A stretch of 64,000 nucleotides of DNA from Paraburkholderia largidicola (GTDB taxonomy: Bacteria; Pseudomonadota; Gammaproteobacteria; Burkholderiales; Burkholderiaceae): contig NZ_AP023176.1 of the NCBI RefSeq assembly GCF_013426895.1, forward strand, positions 1,612,001 through 1,676,000, in the 5' to 3' direction. This document shows positions 1 through 7,192 of this stretch, in pieces. The notes under the pieces were generated by a model. That model made no database searches. It was not told the DNA's origin and was given only the letters and a program-made list of their open reading frames with translations. Numbering within the stretch: the stretch's first letter is position 1; each line of letters begins with the position of its first letter. Made by a program: the position numbers and the translations under genes.

Positions 1-48
1 GATCCGAACATCGCGCAGCCCGTCATCGCGAGCAACGGCGCGAAGTGA
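1..48 (+). CDS. C-terminal tail of probable ABC substrate-binding protein (partial)
   Basis: The first 15 codons are open and end in TGA (46-48), giving the tail DPNIAQPVIASNGAK. The gene starts before the window. It lies 26 bases before an SsuC/TauC-type permease and its ATPase, which is where a periplasmic sulfonate, taurine or nitrate-type binding protein is normally encoded. The identity is inferred from position only; the tail carries no diagnostic motif. Confidence 0.5.
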   Translation, partial: DPNIAQPVIASNGAK

Positions 49-74
49 TGCGCGCAACACGACTCTCCTGAATC

Positions 75-941
75 ATGGCTGCCACTGAACAGACACTCGC
101 GCTCGATACGCGCGATTCACATGCGCGCTCGCCGCGCGAACGCGCATCGCGCAAGCGGCCGCACGATGCCTTGCGGTTGTGGCGCTATGCAGGCTATGCG
201 TTGCCCGTCGTCTTTCTCGCCGTGATCGAAGTGCTGGTGCGCGCGTCCGTGTTGCCGATGCATCTCGTCCCCGCTCCCAGCACGATCGCACAAACGCTGT
301 GGGACCTGGGGGGCGCACGCGTCGCGCGACATATCGGCGCGAGCGTCGCGCGCGTGTACGCCGGCTTCGCGCTCGGCTCGGCGCTCGCGTTGCTGGTCGG
401 CGCCGCGATGGGATTGAGCCGTCGCGTCGATGCGCTGCTCGACCCCGCGTTTCAGGCACTGCGCGCCATTCCATCGCTCGCATGGGTGCCGATCCTGTTG
501 CTGTGGATGGGCATCGACGAAGCGCCCAAGATCACGCTGATCGCGATCGGCGCGTTCTTTCCCGTGCAACTGAGTGTGGTCGCTGGCATTCATGGCGTCG
601 ACCGCAAACTGATCGAATTCGGCGAACTCAACCGTCTGACCCCGCGCGCGATGTTCACGCGCATTCTGTTGCCCGCGTCGATGCCGCAGATTTTCACGGG
701 ACTGCGCACGGGACTGAGCCTCGCCTGGATGTTCATGGTTGCCGCCGAACTGATCGCCGCGACGCGCGGCCTCGGCTACCTGCTCAGCGACGGCCGCGAA
801 ACGGGCAGACCCGATCTCGTGTTCGGCGCGATCCTGTTGCTGGCGCTGCTCGGTAAACTGAGCGACGGCGCATTCAAGCTCATCGAAACGCGCGCGTTGT
901 CGTGGCGCGATGCGCGCCATGTTTCAGGAGACGCGCCATGA
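75..941 (+). CDS. ABC transporter permease, SsuC/TauC type
   Basis: This 288-residue inner-membrane protein is the permease of a sulfonate/taurine/nitrate-class importer. A charged cytoplasmic head of about 40 residues precedes the first membrane helix (YALPVVFLAVIEVLV). The BPD_transp_1 region follows, with the family's RAIPSLAWVPILLLWMGI stretch near residues 133-150 and the EAA-like loop that contacts the ATPase. The ATG at 75 is the first in frame. The stop overlaps the ATPase start by four bases (ATGA), so the two are translationally coupled. The class is clear; the substrate (aliphatic sulfonate, taurine or a related anion) is not. Confidence 0.9.
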   Translation: MAATEQTLALDTRDSHARSPRERASRKRPHDALRLWRYAGYALPVVFLAVIEVLVRASVLPMHLVPAPSTIAQTLWDLGGARVARHIGASVARVYAGFALGSALALLVGAAMGLSRRVDALLDPAFQALRAIPSLAWVPILLLWMGIDEAPKITLIAIGAFFPVQLSVVAGIHGVDRKLIEFGELNRLTPRAMFTRILLPASMPQIFTGLRTGLSLAWMFMVAAELIAATRGLGYLLSDGRETGRPDLVFGAILLLALLGKLSDGAFKLIETRALSWRDARHVSGDAP

Positions 942-1693
942 GCCCATCGTCCGCGCCTTTGCTGCGAGTGCGTGGCCTCGCGCGGCGCTTCGGGCGGCGC
1001 ACGGTATTCGAGCAGGTATCGTTCGATCTGGCACGCGGCGAGATCGTCAGTCTGGTCGGGCCGAGCGGATGTGGAAAGAGCACGCTGTTGCGGGCGATTG
1101 CGGGCCTCCACGGGCACGCGGAGGGTTCGGTGCTGCTGGAGCAGCAGTTGCAGCGCGGTCCGTCCGACAGGATCGGCGTCATCTTTCAGGAACCGCGGTT
1201 GTTGCCCTGGCTCAGTGTCGCCGACAATATCGCGTTCGCTGCCGGGCCTCGACAGGGACATGATCCGCGCGTCGACACCTTGCTTGCAGAAGTCGGACTG
1301 TCGGGCGTGCGCGACGCGCTGCCGAAACAGTTGTCGGGCGGCATGGCACAACGCGTCGCGCTGGCGCGCGGACTGTTCGCGGAGCCGGACCTGTTGTTGC
1401 TCGATGAACCGTTCAGCGCCGTCGACGCCATCACACGCTCGCGACTTCAGCGTGTCCTGCTTGCACTCGCGCACGCACACGGAACGACGATACTGCTCGT
1501 CACGCATGATCTGGACGAAGCGCTTCACCTGTCCGATCGTGTTCTGTTGCTGTCGCCACCCGGCGATGATCTGCCGGGCCGCATTGCGCGCGAAATACAT
1601 GTCGATGCGCCACGGCCTCGAAACCTGCGCGACCCTGCGATGGACGCGCTGCGAGATACCTTGCTGGACGGTATCGCATCGAGTCCGATCTAG
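938..1693 (+). CDS. ABC transporter ATP-binding protein, SsuB/TauB type
   Basis: This is the ATPase subunit of the importer. It has Walker A GPSGCGKST, a Q-loop (VIFQEPRLLPW, the form typical of the SsuB/TauB/NrtD group), signature LSGGMAQR, Walker B LLLLDEPF and the H-loop VTHD. The ORF is open from a GTG at 902, but the ATG at 938 has an AGGAG ribosome site 7 bases upstream and overlaps the permease stop, so 938 is chosen (251 aa). The length matches SsuB-class ATPases. The missing upstream member is the binding protein cut by the window edge. Confidence 0.92.
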   Translation: MSPSSAPLLRVRGLARRFGRRTVFEQVSFDLARGEIVSLVGPSGCGKSTLLRAIAGLHGHAEGSVLLEQQLQRGPSDRIGVIFQEPRLLPWLSVADNIAFAAGPRQGHDPRVDTLLAEVGLSGVRDALPKQLSGGMAQRVALARGLFAEPDLLLLDEPFSAVDAITRSRLQRVLLALAHAHGTTILLVTHDLDEALHLSDRVLLLSPPGDDLPGRIAREIHVDAPRPRNLRDPAMDALRDTLLDGIASSPI

Positions 1694-1734
1694 ATTTGCA
1701 CACGTCATTCACGCAACGGACGGATGCGCGTGCG

Positions 1735-1938
1735 TCAAGCCGGCAGCTTGCCCTTCCTGCGCAGCACGGAGACGACCTCGTCGATGCTCGCGTTCTCCAG
1801 CAAGCGGCGGCCAACTGCGCGGCGTTCGTCATTGATGGCATCGATGCTTCGCTGCATCGCATCGGCCTTTGCCGCGATGTAGACGGCCATGCCGTAACCG
1901 AAGCGCTCGATCAGATCCTTACAGAAAAAGTTTTGCAT
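1735..1938 (-). CDS. Small hypothetical protein behind a Fur-like box
   Basis: This 67-residue soluble, mostly helical protein has a single Cys near the N-terminus and a charged C-terminal half (ENASIDEVVSVLRRKGKLPA). I do not recognise a family. It is convergent with the ABC operon and stands alone. Its promoter region holds a TATAAT -10 on the minus strand overlapped by a 19-bp near-palindrome resembling a Fur box (see that entry), so iron-responsive expression is inferred. It is not HemP, whose sequence is different. Confidence 0.6.
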   Translation of the reverse strand: MQNFFCKDLIERFGYGMAVYIAAKADAMQRSIDAINDERRAVGRRLLENASIDEVVSVLRRKGKLPA

Positions 1939-1968
1939 AGTGGTTCAGCGACGATGCCCGCGCGCGTT

Positions 1969-1991
1969 ATTGAGAATCGTTCGCAATTATA
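1969..1991 (-). promoter_or_regulatory. Putative Fur box overlapping a -10 element
   Basis: ATTGAGAATCGTTCGCAAT (1969-1987) is a 19-bp inverted repeat with one mismatch. It resembles Fur operators of the AATGAGAAT-type half-site. On the minus strand a perfect TATAAT (1991-1986) runs into it, about 48 bases before the start codon of the 67-aa gene. A repressor bound here would block transcription. No good -35 was found. Confidence 0.5.
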
Positions 1992-2026
1992 CATAAACGC
2001 GCGACGGACCTGATGCGGGCTTCGCG

Positions 2027-3067
2027 CTACCGCAGCGGCCATGCTGGATAGTCCACCAGATCCGCCTTACCGCCTGCCAGACGGCTGCGGTTGCGCTCGG
2101 TCATCAACATGTCGTGCGGAAATCCCAGCGGGATGGCACTCGCTGCATCGAGCCGGGCCACGTGCGCAGGATCGAGGCTCACAGACAGTGCCCCCAGATT
2201 GTCGGCCAGTTGCTCAGCGGTACGCGGACCGATGATCGGCAACACCCCTTTGGCGAGCACCCAGGCAATCGCTACCTGCCCCGGCGACACGCCCAGTTCG
2301 CCAGCGACGGCAAGCACGGCGTCGACGATAGCGGTCTTGCGCGCGTCGCTTTCGTCGTGGATCACGGCACCCAGCCCCTGCTTGCGACCCGTCTCGCCCT
2401 GACGATATTTTCCCGTCAGCAGGCCACCCGCAAGCGGCGACCAGCCGACCGTGCCGAGACCGAATCCTGCGGCCATCGGCAGCAATTCGCTCTCCACGGA
2501 ACGTTCGACCAGGCTGTATTCGATCTGCAGCGCCGAAATCGGCGCCCAGCCGCGCAGTTCCGCGATCGTCGCAGCCGTGGCGACGCGCCACGCCGGAAAA
2601 TCGGATAGTCCCGCATACAGGATCTTGCCGCCGCGCACCAGGTCGTCGAGGCCGCGCGCGATCTCTTCACTGGGCGTCACGCCGTCCGGCATATGAACCC
2701 ACAGCAGATCGATGCGATCGGTGCCGAGGCGCCGCAGACTGGCATCGACGGATTGCATCATCGCCTTGCGGCTATTGCCCGTCCCTTGCAGCCCCGCCGA
2801 CGGCGACGCGCCCAGCGAAAACTTGGTGGCGAGCACGATGTCGTCCCGCTCGGCCTGGATGAACTCGTCGAGCATCGACTCGGACTGGCCGAACTGGTAG
2901 CTGTCCGCCGTGTCGATGAAGTTGCCGCCAGCCGAACGATAGGCGTCGAACATGGCTTTTGACGCTTCCCGTTCCGAACCGTAACCCCAGCCCGTACCGA
3001 ACATGCCCGCGCCCAGCGCCAGCGCGGAAACCTTGAGACCCGTACGACCGAAAACGCGGTAACGCAT
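2027..3067 (-). CDS. Aldo/keto reductase
   Basis: This 346-residue NADPH-dependent aldo/keto reductase has the full (alpha/beta)8 barrel set: N-terminal MRYRVFGRTGLKVSALALG, the catalytic Asp-Tyr region FIDTADSYQFGQSE, the catalytic Lys in ATKFSLG, and C-terminal NADP-binding LPIIGPRTAEQLADNLGAL. It is closest to the YghZ/YajO-like group. The ATG at 3067 has a GGAG site just upstream. The frame stays open 158 codons further upstream, but that part overlaps the HxlR gene in another frame and is rejected. It follows the hxlR-type regulator by 26 bases and is probably its target in one operon. The physiological substrate is unknown. Confidence 0.9.
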   Translation of the reverse strand: MRYRVFGRTGLKVSALALGAGMFGTGWGYGSEREASKAMFDAYRSAGGNFIDTADSYQFGQSESMLDEFIQAERDDIVLATKFSLGASPSAGLQGTGNSRKAMMQSVDASLRRLGTDRIDLLWVHMPDGVTPSEEIARGLDDLVRGGKILYAGLSDFPAWRVATAATIAELRGWAPISALQIEYSLVERSVESELLPMAAGFGLGTVGWSPLAGGLLTGKYRQGETGRKQGLGAVIHDESDARKTAIVDAVLAVAGELGVSPGQVAIAWVLAKGVLPIIGPRTAEQLADNLGALSVSLDPAHVARLDAASAIPLGFPHDMLMTERNRSRLAGGKADLVDYPAWPLR

Positions 3068-3093
3068 CACGACACTCCGTTCAAAGGTGTTGG

Positions 3094-3456
3094 CTATTCG
3101 AGACTCCAGCCCGCTGGCGGCTTCAGCCGGTCCGGGCCGTGTTCCAGTCCCCACTTGGTCATCGCATCGATCACCGGCATCAAGGCAAGCGCTTTTTCCG
3201 TCGGCAGATACAGCGTCTGCGTGCCGCTCCCGGGATCGTCCTCGCGTATCAACATGCCTTGCTCGACCAGATGTTTGAGCCGGTCGGCGAGAATGTTCGT
3301 GGCGATGCCCTCCGACGATTTCGCGAAATCCCGGTAATTTCGCTTCTCGCCCAGCAGCACATCCCGAATGATCAGCAAGGTCCACTTGTCGCCGAATACA
3401 TCGAGCGAATAGCACAGCGGACACGTGCTTTGGGTTCGTTCCTTCATGATCGCCAT
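3094..3456 (-). CDS. HxlR-family transcriptional regulator
   Basis: This winged-helix regulator carries the HxlR signature CPLCYSLDVFGDKWTLLIIRDVLLGEKRNYRDF and later GIATNILADRLKHLVEQGMLIRED. A CPLC pair of cysteines sits at the N-terminus, as in redox- or aldehyde-sensing members. The start is uncertain: ATGs at 3456 and 3447 both lack a clear ribosome site, and a TTG at 3513 falls inside an operator palindrome. It precedes the aldo/keto reductase on the same strand. Two ACTTGC-N5-GCAAGT palindromes upstream suggest autoregulation. An electrophile or aldehyde response is inferred, not shown. Confidence 0.88.
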   Translation of the reverse strand: MAIMKERTQSTCPLCYSLDVFGDKWTLLIIRDVLLGEKRNYRDFAKSSEGIATNILADRLKHLVEQGMLIREDDPGSGTQTLYLPTEKALALMPVIDAMTKWGLEHGPDRLKPPAGWSLE

Positions 3457-3504
3457 GTGGTGATTGGGATGTTCGCGCGCATGGGGCGGATGGTTTTCCG
3501 CCTC

Positions 3505-3556
3505 CACTTGCAAAATGCAAGTGACAAAGTAGCACCATCACTTGCGTTTTGCAAGT
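3505..3556 (-). promoter_or_regulatory. Paired palindromic operators for the HxlR regulator
   Basis: Two copies of ACTTGC-N5-GCAAGT occur at 3506-3522 and 3540-3556, with centres 34 bp apart, about three helical turns. The first extends to 8-bp arms (CACTTGCA...TGCAAGTG, 3505-3523). They lie immediately upstream of the hxlR-type gene and at the stop of the preceding hydrolase gene. Regulators of this family bind as dimers to such palindromes; assignment to this gene is by position. Confidence 0.7.
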
Positions 3557-4471
3557 TTACGTTCGAAGCGGCTCGAGAAACGGCACGAGGGCCGACAGCA
3601 CTTCTTGCGGCGCATCCTCAGGCAGCAGGTGACCGCCGGGCAGCGCCCTTCCCGTCACCTGCGAGGCCCATTTCGACCACACATCGGTGGGCAGCGCCTT
3701 TCCTGCCCGCTGCTCCCGCTCGCTCCACAGCACGAGCACCGGACATGTGAGTTTGTTCCCTGCCTCGAAATCGGCCGTGTCGTACTGAAGATCCTCTACC
3801 GTCGCAGCGCGATAGTCCTCGCAAATCGCATGACGCACTTCGGGCTTGCGAAACGCGGCTCGATAGGCATCGAGCGCCAGCGGATCGATCCCGTCGAGTC
3901 CGCCTGCCATCTTCGACAGTGCCGCATCGATAAATGCGTCGGTTTCCGCATCCAGCATGCGCTCTGGAAGATCGAAAGGTTGCGCGAGAAAGAACCAGTG
4001 CCATGCATTCAGCGCGAAGGTCTTGTCGACGCCCGCGAAGGCGTCCAGCGTGGGAATCACCGTGAGCGACGCATAGGCCGCGACGCGCGCAGGATGATCG
4101 AGCGCCAGCCGGTATCCGACGCGCGCACCACGGTCATGCCCGACGACGGCGAACCGTTCATGCCCCAGGCGATCCATCAACGCCACGAGCGCTTGCGCAA
4201 CGCGACGTTTGGTCCATCGCGGCTGATCGTGTCGCGTGCGGCTGTCGCCGTATCCCGGCAAATCGGGCACGACGACGGTATGGGTTTGCGCGAGCGTCGG
4301 CGCAATCTTTCGCCATGCGATGTGGGTTTGCGGATAGCCGTGCAGCAGCAGGATGGGAGGCCCGGAACCACCCGTCACGCCGCTGAATGACACGTCGTCC
4401 GCATCGACGTCGAGTGTCGAAAAACCGGGAAAAAAACTGCTTGCGGCAGTCCGGGCATTGTCCTGCGTCAT
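3557..4471 (-). CDS. Alpha/beta hydrolase, haloacetate dehalogenase/epoxide hydrolase-like
   Basis: This 304-residue alpha/beta-fold hydrolase has the oxyanion motif HGYPQTH, the nucleophile elbow VVGHDRGARVGYRLA with Asp as nucleophile, and a late catalytic His in LPGGHLLPED. HGYPQT plus GHDRGARV is typical of fluoroacetate/haloacetate dehalogenases (DehH1 type) and related epoxide hydrolases. The ATG at 4471 has an AAGGAGG site 6 bases upstream; an in-frame GTG at 4477 is too close to that site. The second hydrolase gene lies just upstream on the same strand, so the two may be cotranscribed. The real substrate is unknown. Confidence 0.87.
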   Translation of the reverse strand: MTQDNARTAASSFFPGFSTLDVDADDVSFSGVTGGSGPPILLLHGYPQTHIAWRKIAPTLAQTHTVVVPDLPGYGDSRTRHDQPRWTKRRVAQALVALMDRLGHERFAVVGHDRGARVGYRLALDHPARVAAYASLTVIPTLDAFAGVDKTFALNAWHWFFLAQPFDLPERMLDAETDAFIDAALSKMAGGLDGIDPLALDAYRAAFRKPEVRHAICEDYRAATVEDLQYDTADFEAGNKLTCPVLVLWSEREQRAGKALPTDVWSKWASQVTGRALPGGHLLPEDAPQEVLSALVPFLEPLRT

Positions 4472-4492
4472 GCTCACCTCCTTATGCGTCGT

Positions 4493-5401
4493 TTAGCGCC
4501 GCGATACGGCCCGGACGAAGTCGGTCAGATCGCGATTGAAGCGATCAGGTTCCTCGATGAATGGCGCATGGCCCGATTCGGGGTACACCTTGCTGGCAAT
4601 GCGCGGATTCAGTTCAGCGGCGCGCATGAGCGTCAGTCGGGTATCGACGAGCGCGTCGCGGCCACCGTAGATGAACAGCAAGGGGACATGTGCGTTGCGC
4701 AGTCCCTCGGCCGCAAACACCGTCATCGAAGGCACTGCGCGTTGCATGTCCCATGACGCCATCGCGGCATTGGCCAGCAGCCGTGCGAAACTCTCCGCAT
4801 CGGGCTGCCGGTTGAAGCACAAGCCAACGAAGGCGCGCTCGCCATCCAGATGCGTTTTCAGATCTTCTGAAGTCATGTCGCGATACACGTCAGGATGCGC
4901 CACGATCTGACCCGGCGCCAGTTCGACTACGCCGTCCACATACACGGCGCCTGCAAGATCCTTATCGCCATACGCCGCCAGGTAGTTCGATATCACGACG
5001 CCACCCAGCGACCATCCGACCAGCACGGGCTTTCTCGCATGCGAGCCCTTGATGACCGCCGCGAGATCGTCGGCCCAGCGACGCCCATCATGATAGGGCT
5101 CGCTGCCCGAAGGCTTGTCGGACAGTCCATGACCGCGCAGATCATACGTAATGATGCGGTACTGGCGCAGTTCCGGGCTCTGCGTCTGCGCGTCCCAGTT
5201 CAGACGGCTGCCGAGCAGGCCATGAATGAAGACGATGGGCGGCCCGTCAGGATTGCCGCTCTCCTGAACGGCGATCCTCACGCCGTCCGCCGACGTGACG
5301 GTGTAGCTCGAAGCAGCAGCAACGGCATCGAATGAAGCTGCAAATAGCGTACCGGTTGAGACAGCGGCAAGCAGCACATGACGGAACATTCGCGCAAACA
5401 T
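4493..5401 (-). CDS. Secreted alpha/beta hydrolase
   Basis: This 302-residue alpha/beta hydrolase has a cleavable signal peptide (MFARMFRHVLLAAVSTGTLFAASFDAVA, cleavage near residue 30), so it acts in the periplasm or outside. It has the oxyanion motif FIHGLLGS, nucleophile elbow LVGWSLGGVV with Ser, acid Asp near GGRDALVD and catalytic His in ESGHAPFIEEP. The family includes non-haem peroxidase-like and esterase members. The ATG at 5401 has an AGAGG site and is preferred over a start 12 codons upstream. It is divergent from a MerR gene, with a MerR-type promoter between them. Confidence 0.88.
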   Translation of the reverse strand: MFARMFRHVLLAAVSTGTLFAASFDAVAAASSYTVTSADGVRIAVQESGNPDGPPIVFIHGLLGSRLNWDAQTQSPELRQYRIITYDLRGHGLSDKPSGSEPYHDGRRWADDLAAVIKGSHARKPVLVGWSLGGVVISNYLAAYGDKDLAGAVYVDGVVELAPGQIVAHPDVYRDMTSEDLKTHLDGERAFVGLCFNRQPDAESFARLLANAAMASWDMQRAVPSMTVFAAEGLRNAHVPLLFIYGGRDALVDTRLTLMRAAELNPRIASKVYPESGHAPFIEEPDRFNRDLTDFVRAVSRR

Positions 5402-5430
5402 GACAACCTCTTCTGGATAGACAGCCTTCA

Positions 5431-5461
5431 GTCTCAACCCTCACACTGATGTGAGAGTCAA
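5431..5461 (-). promoter_or_regulatory. MerR-type promoter of the secreted hydrolase
   Basis: Read on the minus strand, a TTGACT -35 (5461-5456) is followed by a 19-bp spacer and a poor TGAGAC -10 (5436-5431). The spacer is filled by the perfect dyad CTCACA-N4-TGTGAG (5440-5455). An over-long spacer occupied by a dyad is the hallmark of promoters activated by MerR proteins through DNA twisting. The divergent gene at 5485 encodes a MerR-family protein, its likely regulator. Confidence 0.7.
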
Positions 5462-5484
5462 GCAGAATCTGCTATCCTTTTCGA

Positions 5485-5871
5485 ATGAGCAAACTGCCAT
5501 CACAGAAGCTGTTGTCCATCGGCGAGCTGGCGCGGATCACGGGTGCGAGCGTGCGGTCGATCCGCCACTACGACGAGCACGGCCTGCTCGCGTCGGTGCG
5601 CGCGAGCAATGGCTACCGTATGTTTCCTGAGAAGGCGACGACGCAGGTCCGCCAGATCCAGCGCATGATTGCGACCGGCTTCACCATCGACGACATCCGC
5701 GCCTTTCCCGACTGCATGCTGCTGATCGAAGGCGCCCGTTCGTGCGATCAGATCAGCGACGTGCAGCGCAAACGTCTCGAAACAATCGACCGTCAGATCG
5801 CAGATCTGGAACGCCGCCGCGCGCGCTTGCTGAAGACATTGTCGGAAGGTGCGATTCCGCCCGTCGAGTGA
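5485..5871 (+). CDS. MerR-family transcriptional regulator
   Basis: This 128-residue regulator has an N-terminal winged helix (LLSIGELARITGASVRSIRHYDEHGLLASVRASNGYRMF) and a coiled-coil dimerisation helix (residues about 90-120). It lacks a metal-binding Cys motif; the two cysteines (DCMLLIEGARSC) are 10 residues apart in the effector segment and could be redox-active. It is divergent from the secreted hydrolase, whose promoter carries the expected dyad in a 19-bp spacer. Regulation of that gene is inferred from layout. Confidence 0.9.
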   Translation: MSKLPSQKLLSIGELARITGASVRSIRHYDEHGLLASVRASNGYRMFPEKATTQVRQIQRMIATGFTIDDIRAFPDCMLLIEGARSCDQISDVQRKRLETIDRQIADLERRRARLLKTLSEGAIPPVE

Positions 5872-5982
5872 GGTGGCGGGAGAACAGGCCGGGGCCTTGG
5901 CGCCCTCTTGTTCGAGCGCAACGCGGTCTATGTAACCGTTGTGGTTTTGCGGGCTGGATCGTCTTACGCCCCGAGCGCAAGT

Positions 5983-6813
5983 TCAGAAGAACAGCAACGA
6001 GCGCAGTTCGATGCTTCGCCGCGCCCTTGCATCGGGCGGCGACGACGGATCGTCGAATGCGGTATGCGCCGTCAGCCGTGCGATATCGTCGCCTGCGGAA
6101 TCGTAGATCTTCAGCAGCAGGACTTCTTCCGGCGACATCAACGGAAAGTAGTACCAGCGGTGCCGCGGATTGAACACGAATGCGTAGGTCTCGCCAACCT
6201 TGTCCGGATAGATCAGATCCGACGGCACGAGATCGTTCAGCGCGATACTGCGCGAATCGCACAATGCGAGCGGCGACGATTCGACTGTCGATCCGACGGG
6301 ACGCCACAGATTGACGATCGCCACTCTTCCCTTCAGCAGTTCTTCCGCTTCATCCGGCGGCAGATGATCGCGCACGCGGCGCGGACCCGAGACGAACGTC
6401 TGATCGTTGTGAATGAATTTGACAGGCTCGCGCACACCGCTCGCTCGCGCCGCCTGGCCGTCACGAAGCGTGTGATCGAAGATGACGACGCGCTGCGCAC
6501 CCGTCCAGCGTCTGAGCAATGCTTCGGCCTCAGGGTAGTAGACGCGTTCGATCGCGGCAGGGTCCGAGAAATCGCTGAGCGCGCTCGCGTGCTGCCGCAG
6601 TTCAAAGCCATTGCGATCCAGCGATAAACCTCCGGGCGGCGGCGACACGCGCGCGTTGACGATATTCACGCGCTGCGTCCGATACACGCCGCTGCGCTGC
6701 GGCTCGCCTGCAGGCGGCTCGTAGGCATACGTGGCGGGCTTTTCTCCCGTTGCGACGAGATAGTTCAACGCGGCTTCGACAACGGCTGGCTGTTCGACGA
6801 CGATATCGCTCAT
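5983..6813 (-). CDS. CmcJ/NvfI-family oxidoreductase
   Basis: This 276-residue protein has motifs of the CmcJ/NvfI (AsaB-like) oxidoreductase family: VKFIHNDQTF, VAIVNLWRPVGSTVESSPLALCDSRSI, RHRWYYFPLMSPEEVLLLKIYDS and HTAFDDP. The family relates to Fe(II)/2-oxoglutarate enzymes and is known from cephamycin 7-alpha-methoxylation and fungal pathways; the HND and the final HTAFDDP are the probable metal and cosubstrate sites. It follows a 74-residue ORF by 39 bases on the same strand. No other secondary-metabolism gene is adjacent, so the substrate is unknown. Confidence 0.85.
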   Translation of the reverse strand: MSDIVVEQPAVVEAALNYLVATGEKPATYAYEPPAGEPQRSGVYRTQRVNIVNARVSPPPGGLSLDRNGFELRQHASALSDFSDPAAIERVYYPEAEALLRRWTGAQRVVIFDHTLRDGQAARASGVREPVKFIHNDQTFVSGPRRVRDHLPPDEAEELLKGRVAIVNLWRPVGSTVESSPLALCDSRSIALNDLVPSDLIYPDKVGETYAFVFNPRHRWYYFPLMSPEEVLLLKIYDSAGDDIARLTAHTAFDDPSSPPDARARRSIELRSLLFF

Positions 6814-6852
6814 TGCTTACGCTCCATCCATGCGCACGACTCCGCGACTCCA

Positions 6853-7077
6853 TTAGTCCGGCGCGATTTCACCGATCACATGAAACATCTCGAACGTGTA
6901 GCCCATGTTGAAGTAGCCCGCACGCGCATAGACGGCAATACGCTCGAGGCGCTCGCCCGCATCGGGTGGCGATTGTGTCGCAGCGGCGTCGACGGGTCGC
7001 GCCTGCCACCGCTGACGAACAGCGTTGAACGGATGAAATACGGCCTGACGATAAAGCGATGCGAGGTTCATCGACAT
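6853..7077 (-). CDS. Small hypothetical protein upstream of the CmcJ-like gene
   Basis: This 74-residue protein is of unknown function. The ATG at 7077 has a strong AGGAGGG site 6-7 bases upstream, so the ORF is probably real. The N-terminus (MSMNLASLYRQAVFHPFNAVRQRW) is amphipathic and the C-terminus aromatic (YARAGYFNMGYTFEMFHVIGE). It is translated with the CmcJ-like gene 39 bases downstream and may be an accessory to it. Confidence 0.65.
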   Translation of the reverse strand: MSMNLASLYRQAVFHPFNAVRQRWQARPVDAAATQSPPDAGERLERIAVYARAGYFNMGYTFEMFHVIGEIAPD

Positions 7078-7129
7078 GATGCGCCCTCCTGCTCGTAGCA
7101 ATATTCATTGAATCTAGTCAGAGGCGAGA

Positions 7130-7157
7130 CATTGCACAAACAAGCATTTGTGCAATG
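7130..7157. promoter_or_regulatory. Perfect 11-bp-arm palindrome upstream of the CmcJ-like operon
   Basis: CATTGCACAAA (7130-7140) and TTTGTGCAATG (7147-7157) form a perfect inverted repeat around a 6-base centre. It lies 53 bases before the start of the 74-aa gene and 36 bases after the MFS gene stop. It has no T-run in either direction, so an operator is more likely than a terminator. The regulator is not evident nearby. Confidence 0.5.
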
Positions 7158-7192
7158 CTTTGCAACGCACGGCCAATGGATGCGCTGGCCAC

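Noticed and set aside
3068..3541. 158-codon N-terminal extension of the aldo/keto reductase frame
   Set aside because: Overlaps the HxlR gene in another frame; the ATG at 3067 has a ribosome site and begins the conserved barrel.
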